A stretch of 54,065 bases of DNA from Methyloceanibacter superfactus. Lineage in GTDB: Bacteria > Pseudomonadota > Alphaproteobacteria > Rhizobiales > Methyloligellaceae. Below, in pieces: positions 27,895 to 36,981 of this stretch. The translations under genes and the position numbers were made by a program. Within the stretch, counting starts at the first letter, position 1, and each line of letters begins with the position of its first letter. The stretch covers positions 1-54,065 of the forward strand of contig NZ_LPWF01000006.1 in the NCBI RefSeq assembly GCF_001723305.1, read 5' to 3'. The notes under the pieces were generated by a model, which had not been told where the DNA came from, did no database searches, and saw only the letters and a list, made by a program, of their open reading frames with translations.

Positions 27895-29448
27895 TTATTC
27901 GATGACCAGATCACCGAGATACGGCATGTCGATGACATTGACCACGGGCTCGATCTTCACGTTCTTCCGTGCCGCCCAGGCGAGATGCTGCCATTGGAGT
28001 GGCAGCAAGGCCGCGTCCTCGTAGAGAATGCGCTCGATCTTCTTGAGGACCTCGGCGCGGGCGTCCGGGTCCGTCATCGTCTGGGTCTGGAGCGTCAGAC
28101 GGTCGACCTCGGGGTTCGAATAATTGCCGGCATTGTATTGCCCGTAGCCGGTCTTGGGGTCCGGCGTCATCGCCAGGAACTCGTAGAAATTTGCCGAGTC
28201 TTGCGTGTCCGATTGCCACCCGATCATCATGATGTCGGCGTCGCGCGCATCGAAGCGCTGCCAGTATTGCGCCTTGGGCAAAGTCTGGAGATCGACCTTG
28301 ATGTTGATCTTGGCGAGCATCACGGCGACCGCCTCGGCGATACGCGCATCCCCCACATAGCGGTTGTTCGGCGCGATCATGGTCGCCGAGAACCCATCCT
28401 CGTAGCCGGCCTCCTTCATCAGCGCCTTGGCCTTGGCAAGGTCGTATGGCGGCTGAAGCGCCGGATCGTGTCCGGCGTAGCCGGGCGGGCTCAGGTTGGC
28501 CGGCGGCGGTGGCTTGCCCGCGCATGATCTTCTTGGCGATGCCTCGCGGTTGATGACGTAGCTCATGGCCCGGCGGACACGCGGATCCTTGAAGGCGGCG
28601 ACGCGCTTTTGATTCAGCTCGAAAGTGAGGACGCGATTCGACGGGATGGCCACCAGGTCGCAACATGCCGCCGACTGGACGCGGTTGAGATCCGTTGGCG
28701 GCACGGGGCCGATGAAGTCGACGTCACCGGCGAGCAGCGCCGCCACCCGGGTCGCCGGCTCCTTGATGGGCGTGAGGACGATCTCGTCCACATTGCCGGG
28801 CGAGTCCTTGTCCCAATAACCGTCGAACCGCTTGAGCTCGAGCCTGATCCCCTGCTCGCGACCGGTGACGATGAAGGGGCCGGTCCCGCTCATATTGGCC
28901 GAGGCGAAAGAGGAGCCGTGCTTGACCACCGCATCCTTCGGCGCGCCGCGCGCATCGGTGCCGGTGTAGAATTCGCGGTCCATGGGAAAGATGTAGGTGG
29001 CGAGGTTGAGGACCAGCGGATACGGCCCCTTGGTGACGAGGTCGATGGTCTGCTCGTCGATGACCTTGGCCGCCTCGAACGGCTCGAACAGCGCCTTGAA
29101 GTCAGGGCTCTGCTTCAGGCGATTGAAGGTCCAGGCCACGTCCTCGGCCGTCATCAGGCGTCCCGAATGGAAGCGCACATCGTCGCGCAAATGAAATCGC
29201 GTGGTGCGCTCATCGATCTGCTCCCAGCGCGTGGCAAGCCGCGGCTCCAAGCTCAGATCCTTGCGAAACCGCACAAGCGGATCGAACACGAGATGGGAGA
29301 GTTGCAGCGTGGCGCCGGAAAGCTGCTCATGAGGATCGAGCGAGGCGGGATCGGCGTCATAGGCCATGCGCAGCGTCTTGCCCCCGGCCGCGAGAACCGG
29401 GCCGCATATCAGGACCGTGAAGAGCGATAGGATTGGAAGAAGACGCAT
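27895..29448 (-). CDS. ABC transporter substrate-binding protein, peptide/nickel type, locally frameshifted
   Basis: A periplasmic solute-binding protein of 517 residues (family 5). The signal peptide starts MRLLPILSLFTVLICG and ends near VLAAGG, so I use the ATG at 29,448 and not the longer open frame. Family motifs include YDADPASLDPH, LATRWEQIDERTTRFHLRD and DVAWTFNRL. Between about 28,500 and 28,550 the frame reads a Pro-rich stretch, whereas the neighbouring frame reads IAKKIMRG as expected, so two compensating errors are probable. The ligand is unknown. Confidence 0.9.
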   Translation of the reverse strand: MRLLPILSLFTVLICGPVLAAGGKTLRMAYDADPASLDPHEQLSGATLQLSHLVFDPLVRFRKDLSLEPRLATRWEQIDERTTRFHLRDDVRFHSGRLMTAEDVAWTFNRLKQSPDFKALFEPFEAAKVIDEQTIDLVTKGPYPLVLNLATYIFPMDREFYTGTDARGAPKDAVVKHGSSFASANMSGTGPFIVTGREQGIRLELKRFDGYWDKDSPGNVDEIVLTPIKEPATRVAALLAGDVDFIGPVPPTDLNRVQSAACCDLVAIPSNRVLTFELNQKRVAAFKDPRVRRAMSYVINREASPRRSCAGKPPPPANLSPPGYAGHDPALQPPYDLAKAKALMKEAGYEDGFSATMIAPNNRYVGDARIAEAVAVMLAKINIKVDLQTLPKAQYWQRFDARDADIMMIGWQSDTQDSANFYEFLAMTPDPKTGYGQYNAGNYSNPEVDRLTLQTQTMTDPDARAEVLKKIERILYEDAALLPLQWQHLAWAARKNVKIEPVVNVIDMPYLGDLVIE

Positions 29449-29563
29449 GGGCGGAGACTTTGTCGCCTGAAACCAAGGGGCTCGTCCAGCCTCTTGCCTC
29501 GAAACCTCTGGCCGGTAAAAGTCGCCCCTCCCTATCTGAGGTCCCGCTGGAGACCCGTTCATC

Positions 29564-30198
29564 GTGCATGGATTTTTCGTCACCGGAACCGATACCGATG
29601 TCGGCAAGACCCTCGTCGCCGCATGGCTCGTCACGCAGCTTGGCGCGTCCTATTGGAAGCCGGTGCAAGCGGGGACCGAGCCCGAGACGGACTCCGCCAC
29701 GGTGCAGCGTCTGGCCGAGCTGCCGGCGGCGCGCGTCCTGCCGGAGGCCTATGTTCTCCCTGACCCACTGGCACCCCATGAGGCGGCGCGGCGGGCAGGC
29801 ATCACCATCGACTTGGATACGCTTGATGTGCCCGCACATGAGGGGCTGATCGTGGTCGAGGGCGCGGGCGGTCTCATGTGCCGCTCACCGATAACGCCTA
29901 CATGGTCGACCTCGCTGCCGACCTCGATCTGCCCATCGTGCTCGTCGCGCGGTCGACGCTCGGCACCATCAATCACACGCTGCTGTCGATCGAGGCCATC
30001 CGGCGGCGCGGGCTGCCGTTGGCCGGCGTCGTCATCACCGGCCCGGAGACGCCGCATAATCGCGCCGCAATCGAGCGCTACGGCCAGATCGAAGTGCTTG
30101 CCGAGATTCCTTGGCTCGAGCAGCCCATCGATCGCGCGGCGCTCAAGGCCATTCCCCCTGAGTTCGACCTCATGAAGCTTGCGACGGTGAAACCGTGA
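29564..30198 (+). CDS. bioD: Dethiobiotin synthetase, frameshifted
   Basis: BioD closes the ureido ring of dethiobiotin with ATP and CO2. The P-loop is GTDTDVGKT near residue 8-16, the Lys of the KPVQAG motif follows, and the VEGAGGLM loop is present. A single missing G near 29,882 splits the gene; restoring it gives LMVPLTDNAYMVDLAADL. The apparent start is GTG at 29,564; no ATG in frame lies nearby upstream. The stop overlaps the GTG start of bioA (GTGA). Confidence 0.92.
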
Positions 30199-31553
30199 AC
30201 GACAGCCGGACAACCGACCAGATAGCAGCCGCCGAGGACCTGATCGCGCGCGACCGCCGCTATGTCTGGCATCCCTATACGCAGCACGGCACGGAAGGCG
30301 AGCCAACCGTGATCGCCGGCGCGAGGCGCGTCCTCTCGTATGCCGAAGGCCGCGAGATCCTCGATCTCATCTCGTCCTGGTGGACCTGCACCCATGGGCA
30401 TTCGCACCCCAAGATCAACGCGGCGCTGGCGCGCCAGGCGAGCGAGCTCGAGCATGTGATGTTCGCCGGCTTTACCCACGCGCCGGCCGTGGACCTGGCG
30501 GAGCGCCTCGCGGGGCTGCTGCCCGGCGACCTCAATCGCGTGTTCTTCTCCGACAACGGCTCCACCGCAGTCGAGGTGGCGATCAAGATCGCCTACCAGT
30601 CTTGGGTCAATCGCGGCGAGACGAGGCGGCGCATCCTGCTCGCCTTCGACGGCGGCTATCACGGCGACACGTTGGGGGCCATGTCGGTCGGTCGCGGCTC
30701 GCAGATGTTCGGCGCCTTTCGCAAGCTCATGTGCCAGGTCTGCGTGCTGCCCTATCCTGCGACCTTCGAGGGCGACGATGCCGCCGATGAGCGCGAGGCC
30801 GGCGCCTTGTCGGCCCTGGACGCGCTCCTCACCGGACGCGGGCAGACGATCGCGGCCCTGATCATCGAGCCGATGATGCAGGGCGCCGCCGGTATGCGGT
30901 TCTGCCGGCCGAGCTTCCTAAAGCGTCTCGTCGAGAGAGCGCAACGCTCTGGAGTCCTAGTTATTTTTGACGAGGTGGCAACCGGCTTCGGGCGCACCGG
31001 AACCATGTTCGCGCTCGAGCAGGCGGGCGTCGTCCCGGATCTCGTGTGCCTCTCCAAAGGGCTCACCGCCGGCTATATGCCGCTCTCGGCCACGGTTGCC
31101 CGCGACGGTCTGTTCGACATGTTCCTCGGCCACAATTTCGATCGCGCCCTCCCTCATGGCCATTCCTTCACCGCCAACCCGCTCGCCTGTGCCGTGGCCC
31201 ATGCCGCTCTCAACCTTTACGAGGAAGAGCAGACGATGGCGCGCATCGCTCATATCGAGTCGCGCCACCGCGCCATGCTGGACGTGTTAGCGGCGCGGCC
31301 GGACGTGGTGAAGCCTCGCGTGCTCGGCTCGGTGCTCGCCTTCGAAGTGAAGGAAGGTGGGCAATATCAGTCGGAGCCGAGCCGGCTGCTGCGGGCGTGG
31401 TATCTGTCGCAGGGATTCAACATCCGGCCGATGGGATCGACAGTCTATCTCTTGCCGCCCTACTGCATCACCGACGACGAGTTGACCCGCGCCTATGCGG
31501 GCATGATCGAGGGGCTCGACCGGCTGTCGTCGGGCGCACTCAGCCGCCCATAG
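30195..31553 (+). CDS. bioA: Adenosylmethionine-8-amino-7-oxononanoate transaminase
   Basis: A 452-residue PLP enzyme. It transfers the amino group of S-adenosylmethionine to 7-keto-8-aminopelargonate. The substrate motif SSWWTCTHGH, the VIFDEVATGFGRTG segment and the PLP Lys in CLSKGLTAGYMPLS are all present. The GTG start overlaps the bioD stop. The last 61 bases overlap the 3' end of bioC on the other strand. Confidence 0.95.
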   Translation: MNDSRTTDQIAAAEDLIARDRRYVWHPYTQHGTEGEPTVIAGARRVLSYAEGREILDLISSWWTCTHGHSHPKINAALARQASELEHVMFAGFTHAPAVDLAERLAGLLPGDLNRVFFSDNGSTAVEVAIKIAYQSWVNRGETRRRILLAFDGGYHGDTLGAMSVGRGSQMFGAFRKLMCQVCVLPYPATFEGDDAADEREAGALSALDALLTGRGQTIAALIIEPMMQGAAGMRFCRPSFLKRLVERAQRSGVLVIFDEVATGFGRTGTMFALEQAGVVPDLVCLSKGLTAGYMPLSATVARDGLFDMFLGHNFDRALPHGHSFTANPLACAVAHAALNLYEEEQTMARIAHIESRHRAMLDVLAARPDVVKPRVLGSVLAFEVKEGGQYQSEPSRLLRAWYLSQGFNIRPMGSTVYLLPPYCITDDELTRAYAGMIEGLDRLSSGALSRP

Positions 31554-32291
31554 ACGATGTGCCAGGTGACGCGGCCGCCGAAGCGGTCGTCGGTGGCACG
31601 GAGCGCGCGGCGGAGCGCCCCCGGTGATACAGGCGCGTAGCCTTCCCGCGGCGTGAGGCCGCCGACCACCTTCATGCGGCGCAGGAAGGAATGTGAGTCG
31701 TTGTCGGGCGTAGGCGCTCTTCCTCGACAACGCCGGAAGCGCCGGGAGGCCAACGATCCCGCTGGGCAAGCCTTCCGCGTCGAGCACGCTCCGCCACTCG
31801 GCGAAACTGTCGGGTCCCAGCGTGGCGTAGAGCAGCACGCCATTTGGCGCGAGCAGACGGCTGAGCCGTGCCAGCGCCGCGGCGGGATCGGGCAACCAAT
31901 GCAGCGTCATGCTGGTGGCGATCAGGTCGAGGCCGACATGGCCGCCCGCCTCGCCCGCGTCCATCACCTCATAGCTGATATGCGGTGCGTTCTCTCTCGG
32001 CCTGCTCGCCTGCGTGAGGTTGCGGCGGCATTGGGCGATCATCTCCGGGGCAGCGTCGGTGAGGACGAAGTGGCCACGCGGGTAGCGCCTGACCAGATGA
32101 CGGCTCAGGAGGCCCGTGCCGCAGCCGAGTTCGAGCACGCGGGGGCTGTCGAGATCCGGCAACAGGTCCGCAAGCCGGTTCGCCACGGCGCCTTGCAAGT
32201 CCGCATGGCCCTCGTAGCTGCCCGCGCGGGCGCCGAAACCGGCGGCGATCCGGGCGCTACGACGGGAGAGTATGGGCGAATTCAAGGACAT
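31493..32291 (-). CDS. bioC: Malonyl-ACP O-methyltransferase BioC, frameshifted
   Basis: A SAM-dependent methyltransferase of about 266 residues. Motif I is VLELGCGTGLLSRHL, followed by the conserved LTDAAPEMI and SMTLHWLPDP, which is the BioC hallmark. BioC methylates malonyl-ACP to begin pimelate synthesis. One base is missing near 31,715; the true end reads SFLRRMKVVGGL, PREGYAPVSPGALRRAL and VTWHIVYGRL. The ATG at 32,291 overlaps the upstream hydrolase gene by 35 bases. Its 3' end overlaps bioA tail to tail. Confidence 0.88.
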
Positions 32292-32882
32292 TGCGGGCGC
32301 ACCAGGCTGAGTGCCTCATCGGCAGGACATGGCCGCCATCCGGCGACCAGAGAATATTTTTCCCCTGCCATACGGCCTCGGTCATGGCCGGGGGAACGAC
32401 GGCGTCGTCGCGGGCGGCAAGAGCAAGAACGGGGCATTGAAGGTCTGCTTTAGCGTCCCCCGCGTCCCAATGCATCAGCCAATCGAGCCCCTCATCGAGC
32501 CGGGCGACATTGAGCGCCTCGGGATCCGCGTAGTCGGGGGCGCCGCAGGACCGCCAAAACGCACGCATCGTGCCGCCCGGATCGCGGGCCAGGCCCCGCT
32601 TCAGCGCGGCAACCCGGGCCGGCGCCACATGGGGACAGAAGCGGTCGAACCCTTGGATGCTGACCAGGCCTTTGAAGCGGTGTGCTTCCTGCTTCAGGAG
32701 CCACAGCACGCCGAGAGAGTGGCCGACGGCGATGGCATCCTCCGGCCACGCCTCCTGGCCTTTCGGCCCACCGGTGACGAAGCCGAGATCGACCAGGGTG
32801 ATATCGGCCCCGCCGAGATGAGGGACGAGTTCGGCCCAGATCCGCGCGTGAAACCCCAGCCATGAACGAGCACCACATGCAT
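32257..32882 (-). CDS. Alpha/beta hydrolase, probable pimeloyl-ACP methyl ester esterase (BioH/BioG type), frameshifted
   Basis: A hydrolase of about 208 residues. The catalytic triad can be seen: Ser in VGHSLGVLWLL, Asp in LAARDDAVVPP, His in DGGHVLP. The N-terminus MHVVLVHGWGF, once one C is restored near 32,850, continues HARIWAELVPHLGG. It sits between bioF and bioC, the place where BioH or BioG occurs in other biotin operons. It is shorter than BioH (256) and near BioG in length, so which analogue it is remains open. Its job would be to hydrolyse the methyl ester of pimeloyl-ACP. The ATG follows the likely bioF stop by one base. Confidence 0.8.
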
Positions 32883-32883
32883 C

Positions 32884-34071
32884 TCAGAGGGAGGCGCTTG
32901 GCAGGCTCCGGCACCGCCGCCTGGCCCATGGCCGCAAGCAGGCGGCCAATGTCGGCCTCGTCATGCGCGGCGGTGAAGGCGAGCCGCACGCGCGCCGTGC
33001 CTTGCGGCACCGTCGGCGGCCTGATGGCGGTGGCCCAGAATCCCGCCTCGCGCAGCGCGGCACTCAAGCATAGCGCGGCGTCCGCCGTGCCAACGATGAG
33101 TGGCACAATCTGCGTGGCCGAGGCCCCGGTATCGTAGCCCCGCTCCTTGGCGGTGGCGCGAAAGCCTGCGGCAAGCCCCGCCACGTGCGAACGCTCGGCG
33201 TTCATGTCCGGCACGAGATCGAGGCTCGCGTCGATGGCGCCGAGCACGGGCGGCGGCAGCGCCGTCGAGTAGATGAAGCCGCTGCAGCGGTTGACGAGGT
33301 AATCGCGCAAGAGATCCGAGCAGGCGACATAGGCGCCGAAGCTGCCGAGGGCCTTGGAGAAGGTGCCGATGACGATTTCGGCGCCGTCCGAGAGCCCGCC
33401 TCCCCCCTCGCCCAGGATGCCCGTCGCATGGGCATCGTCGACGATCAGCGTCGCGTCATGGGCGCGGGCCAGACGCGCGATCTCCGGGACCGGCGCCACG
33501 TCGCCATCCATGGAGAACACGCTCTCGGTAAGGATGAATTTCGGGCGGCTATCGCCTTGAAACTGAGTCAGAAGCTCGGCGAGGTGATCGGCGTCCCCGT
33601 GGCGGTAACGCTGCTGGCGCACGCCCGCCGCCTTGCAGCCGAAATGCATGCTGGCGTGGTTGAGGCGGTCGGCGAAAACCAGCGGCTCGGCGCCGAGCAC
33701 GGTGCGATCGAACAGCGCTTGCAGCACCGCGGCGTTGGCCTGGAAGCCGGACGCCATGACCAGGCCTGCGGCTTCTGCTTGAGCCGCGCCACCTTGGCTT
33801 CGATGCCGGCAAAGACGTCGAGATTGCCGGTGACGAGACGCGAGGCGCCCGAGCCCGTGCCGTAGCGCGCCGCCCATTCGGCTGCCCGCTCGATGAGCGC
33901 CGGATGGAAGCGCAAGGCCAGATAGTCGTTGCTCGCCAGATTGAGGTAGGAGCGGCCGCCGGTCTCGAGGGTGCGCGCGTCCCGCGCCACAACCGAGGTC
34001 AGGTCCCGCCGCAGGCGATCCTGGCCCAGGGCATCGAGAAAGGCCCGGTACCGGCTTTCGCTTCCAACCAT
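32884..34071 (-). CDS. bioF: 8-amino-7-oxononanoate synthase, frameshifted
   Basis: A PLP enzyme of about 395 residues that condenses pimeloyl-ACP and alanine. Motifs are [14 protein letters not shown], the [10 protein letters not shown] loop, [15 protein letters not shown] and the PLP Lys in [13 protein letters not shown]. The frame changes near 33,780 (LKQ to [13 protein letters not shown]). Near 32,895 another shift is likely, because the plain frame runs on into the hydrolase, whereas a TGA at 32,884-32,886 sits just ahead of the hydrolase ATG. The ATG at 34,071 (MVGSES) is only 54 bases from the divergent bioB start. Confidence 0.9.
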
Positions 34072-34125
34072 GATCCTGTATTTAGCGAAGGGCCTTATCC
34101 CCAGCAATCAATCGCTTGGAATCCC

Positions 34126-35166
34126 GTGTCAGAAACCTTTGAAAGCGTGAATCCTATCAACGGCAACGCCCGCCGGGCGGAGACGCCGCGCACGAATTCC
34201 TCGGTCGAGAGCCGCCACGATTGGCGCCTGGACGAGATCGTGGGGCTGCTGCAAGCGCCCCTGCTCGAGTTGGTGGACGAGGCGCGGGCCGTGCACCGCC
34301 GCTTCCACGCGGACGGCCAGGTGCAGCTCGCGAGCCTGCTGTCGATCAAGACCGGGGCCTGCCCAGAGGACTGCAAATACTGCCCGCAATCGGCCCATTA
34401 CGCCAAGAAGACCGGACTCGAGCGCGAGGCCCTGCTGGACGTGGACGATGTGCTGGCCAAGGCCAAGATCGCCAAGGACGCCGGCGCCACCCGCTTCTGC
34501 ATGGGCGCGGCCTGGCGCGAGGTGAAGGACGGGGACGCTTTCGACAGCGTTCTGGACATGGTGCGGGGCGTGCGGGCGCTCGACATGGAGGCGTGCGTCA
34601 CCCTCGGCATGCTGAGCGAGACCCAGGCCGCGCGCTTGGCCGACGCCGGGCTCACCGCCTATAACCACAACCTCGATACCTCGCCCGAATTCTATAGCGA
34701 GATCATCACCACGCGGACCTATCAGGACCGCCTCGATACGCTTGCCAACGTGCGCAGCGCCGGCATGCAGATCTGCTGCGGCGGGATCATCGGCATGGGC
34801 GAGACCATCGAGGATCGCGCGAGCCTGCTCCGGACCCTCGCCACCCTCGACCCTCATCCCGAGAGCGTGCCGATCAACGCGCTCGTGCCGGTCGCGGGCA
34901 CGCCGCTCGAGGATCAGACGCCGGTCGATCCGCTCGATCTCGTGCGTATGGTGGCGACCGCGCGCATCCTTATGCCGACGACCTTCGTGCGGCTCTCGGC
35001 CGGGCGCTCGTCCCTGACCCGCGAGGCGCAGATCCTCTGCTTCCTCGCCGGGGCCAACTCGATTTTCTACGGGGACAAGCTGCTCACCACCGAGAACAAC
35101 GACGCGGACGACGACCTCGCCCTCATCGAGCAGGCCGGCTTGCGGGTGAAGGCGTGCAGCGCTTGA
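34126..35166 (+). CDS. bioB: Biotin synthase
   Basis: A radical SAM enzyme of 346 residues that inserts sulfur into dethiobiotin. The 4Fe-4S motif is CPEDCKYC, followed by PQSAHY; later [16 protein letters not shown] and the [2Fe-2S] Arg/Cys residues ([11 protein letters not shown]) are present. I choose the GTG at 34,126 ([10 protein letters not shown]), since the frame upstream lies inside bioF antisense and lacks family likeness. It is divergent from bioF; its stop codon directly abuts the stop of the next, convergent gene. Confidence 0.94.
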   Translation: MSETFESVNPINGNARRAETPRTNSSVESRHDWRLDEIVGLLQAPLLELVDEARAVHRRFHADGQVQLASLLSIKTGACPEDCKYCPQSAHYAKKTGLEREALLDVDDVLAKAKIAKDAGATRFCMGAAWREVKDGDAFDSVLDMVRGVRALDMEACVTLGMLSETQAARLADAGLTAYNHNLDTSPEFYSEIITTRTYQDRLDTLANVRSAGMQICCGGIIGMGETIEDRASLLRTLATLDPHPESVPINALVPVAGTPLEDQTPVDPLDLVRMVATARILMPTTFVRLSAGRSSLTREAQILCFLAGANSIFYGDKLLTTENNDADDDLALIEQAGLRVKACSA

Positions 35167-35567
35167 TCAGCGCTTTTTGTGGAGCTTCGGCGGCTCGCCC
35201 GGGTTGGTATGGTAGGTGATCATCAGCATCGCCAGCAGCACGGCCGAGAACAAACCCGCCAAAGCGCCGACGCCAACCGGCGCGGTGAGATCGCTGACAT
35301 CGAGGACTTCCTTGGCCGCCAGGCTGCCGGCCAGCGACGCGATGATCGCGTAGACCGCCACCAAGACGGGCGTCTTCGAATCGTGCCGGCCACGCCCGCG
35401 CCCTTGGCGATGATGAGGTTGCGGATGATGACGCCGGCAACGGCGCCGAGGAACCCCGCGAGAATAGCGAGAGGGTCGGCGCCGAAGCTGCCCCCCACCA
35501 CCATGCCGGTCAACGCGCCGACCACCGTTCCCACGAAAAGAACGATCAACAGGCTTGCCGATGTCAT
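35167..35567 (-). CDS. Small membrane protein of unknown function, frameshifted
   Basis: A protein of about 133 residues with four predicted membrane segments (ILLVLF-type start: LLIVLFVGTVVGALTGMVVG; then AILAGFLGAVAGVIIRNLII; then VAVYAIIASLAGSL; then GALAGLFSAVLLAMLMI) and a charged end PPKLHKKR. The frame breaks near 35,390; the joined product reads KGAGVAGHDSKTPVLV. Start ATG at 35,567 (MTSASLL). No family recognised. Its TGA stop immediately follows the bioB stop on the other strand, with no bases between. Confidence 0.7.
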
Positions 35568-35767
35568 GTTGTGCCTCCCATTTTCGATGGCTCTGCTTGT
35601 GGAGCCGATTCGATTCTCCAGAGGGTTGAGTATGACGCAGGGGCCATGGCATGGAAAGCAAGCCACCCCTCGGAAAGCGAGCTAGCCTGCCGCCTTGCGT
35701 TCGGCCTGAGCCGGCGCTACCCACACCGCACCGTCCTGCCAAACGCCCTGCCCGGAGTGCCCTTACC

Positions 35768-36613
35768 CTGTCCCGCACCGTCTATGTGAACGGCGTCTAT
35801 GTGCCCGAGGAGGAGGCCAAGGTCTCCATCTTCGACCGGGCTTTCCTGTTCGGGGACGCCGTCTACGAGGTGACGGCGGTGCTCGGCGGACGGCTCGTGG
35901 ATTTCGACGCCCATCTTTCGCGCCTCGACCGGTCGCTCAGGGAGATCGATCTCGATCCCCAGGTTGGCCATGAGGGCTTGCTCGAAGTGCATGAGGAGCT
36001 GATCGCGCTGAATAAGGTCGACGAGGGCATCGTCTATCTCGAGATCAGCCGGGGCCCTGCGGACCGCGACTTCGTCTATCCCGAGCGCCGGAGCCGACCG
36101 TCGTCGCTTTCACCCAAACGCGCGCCCTGCTCGACAACCCTTATGTCTCTCGCGGGATCAAGGTGGTCACCATCCCCGACATTCGCTGGAGCGCCGGGAT
36201 ATCAAATCGACGGCGATGCTGGCCCAGGCCATGGGCAAGCAGGCGGCCAAGCGACAAGGCGCCTACGAGGCGTGGATGGTGGAGGACGGGTTCGTGACCG
36301 AGGGCACCTCGTCGTCGGCCTTCATTCTCGCGCCGGCGGCGCGCTGCGAACCCAGCCGCTCGGACCGCACATCCTCCCCGGCGTCACGCGCCGCGCGGTG
36401 CTGCGGCTGGCGAGCCAAGAAGGCTTGCGCGTGGAGGAACGTCCGTTCAGCGTCGAAGAGGCTTACGCGGCGCGCGAAGCCTTTCTCACCGCGGCGTCCG
36501 CCTTCGTATTGCCGATCGTCGAGATCGATGGTCGCCCGGTCGGCGATGGAACGCCGGGACCGGTCGCGCGCGCCTTTCGCCAGCTCTATATCGACGAAGC
36601 GCGGAAGGCTTAG
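35768..36613 (+). CDS. D-amino-acid transaminase / class IV aminotransferase, three frameshifts
   Basis: A class IV PLP aminotransferase of about 282 residues. N-terminus SRTVYVNGVYVPEEEAKVSI, then DRAFLFGDAVYEVT; the PLP Lys is in RDIKSTAMLAQAMGK; the end has PIVEIDGRPVGDG. These fit D-amino-acid transaminases (D-Ala to D-Glu). The frame is broken near 36,090, 36,192 and 36,343; after each fix the conserved text is regained. The start is uncertain: the codon before the usual first residue is CTG at 35,768, and the open frame reaches back to 35,651 without family likeness. A hairpin follows the stop. Confidence 0.82.
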   Translation: MSRTVYVNGVYVPEEEAKVSIFDRAFLFGDAVYEVTAVLGGRLVDFDAHLSRLDRSLREIDLDPQVGHEGLLEVHEELIALNKVDEGIVYLEISRGPADRDFVYPERRSRPSSLSPKRAPCSTTLMSLAGSRWSPSPTFAGAPGYQIDGDAGPGHGQAGGQATRRLRGVDGGGRVRDRGHLVVGLHSRAGGALRTQPLGPHILPGVTRRAVLRLASQEGLRVEERPFSVEEAYAAREAFLTAASAFVLPIVEIDGRPVGDGTPGPVARAFRQLYIDEARKA

Positions 36614-36620
36614 GGCTGGC

Positions 36621-36641
36621 CGGAGCCGCTAACAGGCTCCG
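36621..36641 (+). terminator. Hairpin, possible weak terminator
   Basis: A 7-bp stem (CGGAGCC with GGCTCCG) and a 7-base loop lies 8 bases after the transaminase stop. There is no immediate T run; CTTTT comes 13 bases later. Confidence 0.35.
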
Positions 36642-36722
36642 TCATCCCGTCATCCTTTTGCGCGAGGTCGTCTTCCGCTTGGCCGTGCCGCGTCCACCGC
36701 GAATCAGCTATGATTCGGCAAC

Positions 36723-36968
36723 ATGTCCCTGCCCTCACAAAAGGCCGACATCCGGCGCAAGCTCATCGCGTTCGCGCCCGAGATCTGGCAAGCGCTCGAG
36801 CTGTTGGCACTCGACAGCGGCAGGAGCGTGCAGTCGCTGGCCGACGAGGCGTTCCTCGATCTCTTGCGCAAATATCACCGGCCGACCTCGCTGAAAGAGG
36901 CCTTGCGCGAGAGCGCGCGCCGCTTGCCGGCTAACGACGATAGCCCGCCAAAACGGCACGGCACCTAG
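36723..36968 (+). CDS. Ribbon-helix-helix-like small protein
   Basis: An 81-residue protein. The N-terminus (KLIAFAPEIWQALELLALDSGRSVQSLADEAFLDLLRKYHRP) has the beta-strand plus two-helix pattern of CopG/ribbon-helix-helix DNA-binding proteins; the C-terminus is charged and Pro-rich. Such proteins can be transcription factors or antitoxins, but no toxin gene is beside it. It starts with ATG at 36,723 and ends 14 bases before the convergent cyclase gene. Codon use is like the neighbours. Confidence 0.6.
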   Translation: MSLPSQKADIRRKLIAFAPEIWQALELLALDSGRSVQSLADEAFLDLLRKYHRPTSLKEALRESARRLPANDDSPPKRHGT

Positions 36969-36981
36969 GTTTTGCTCAGAG

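Noticed and set aside
32492..33877. 461-residue frame covering bioF and part of the hydrolase
   Set aside because: The tail past 32,884 has no likeness to BioF, and the hydrolase triad is read in another frame. It comes from base loss.
34072..34125. BioR-type operator (TTATCTATAA-like) between bioF and bioB
   Set aside because: I looked for it and found no good match in this 54-base gap.
36723..36968. Toxin-antitoxin pair
   Set aside because: The small ribbon-helix-helix protein has no adjacent toxin-sized gene; the next gene is the convergent cyclase.
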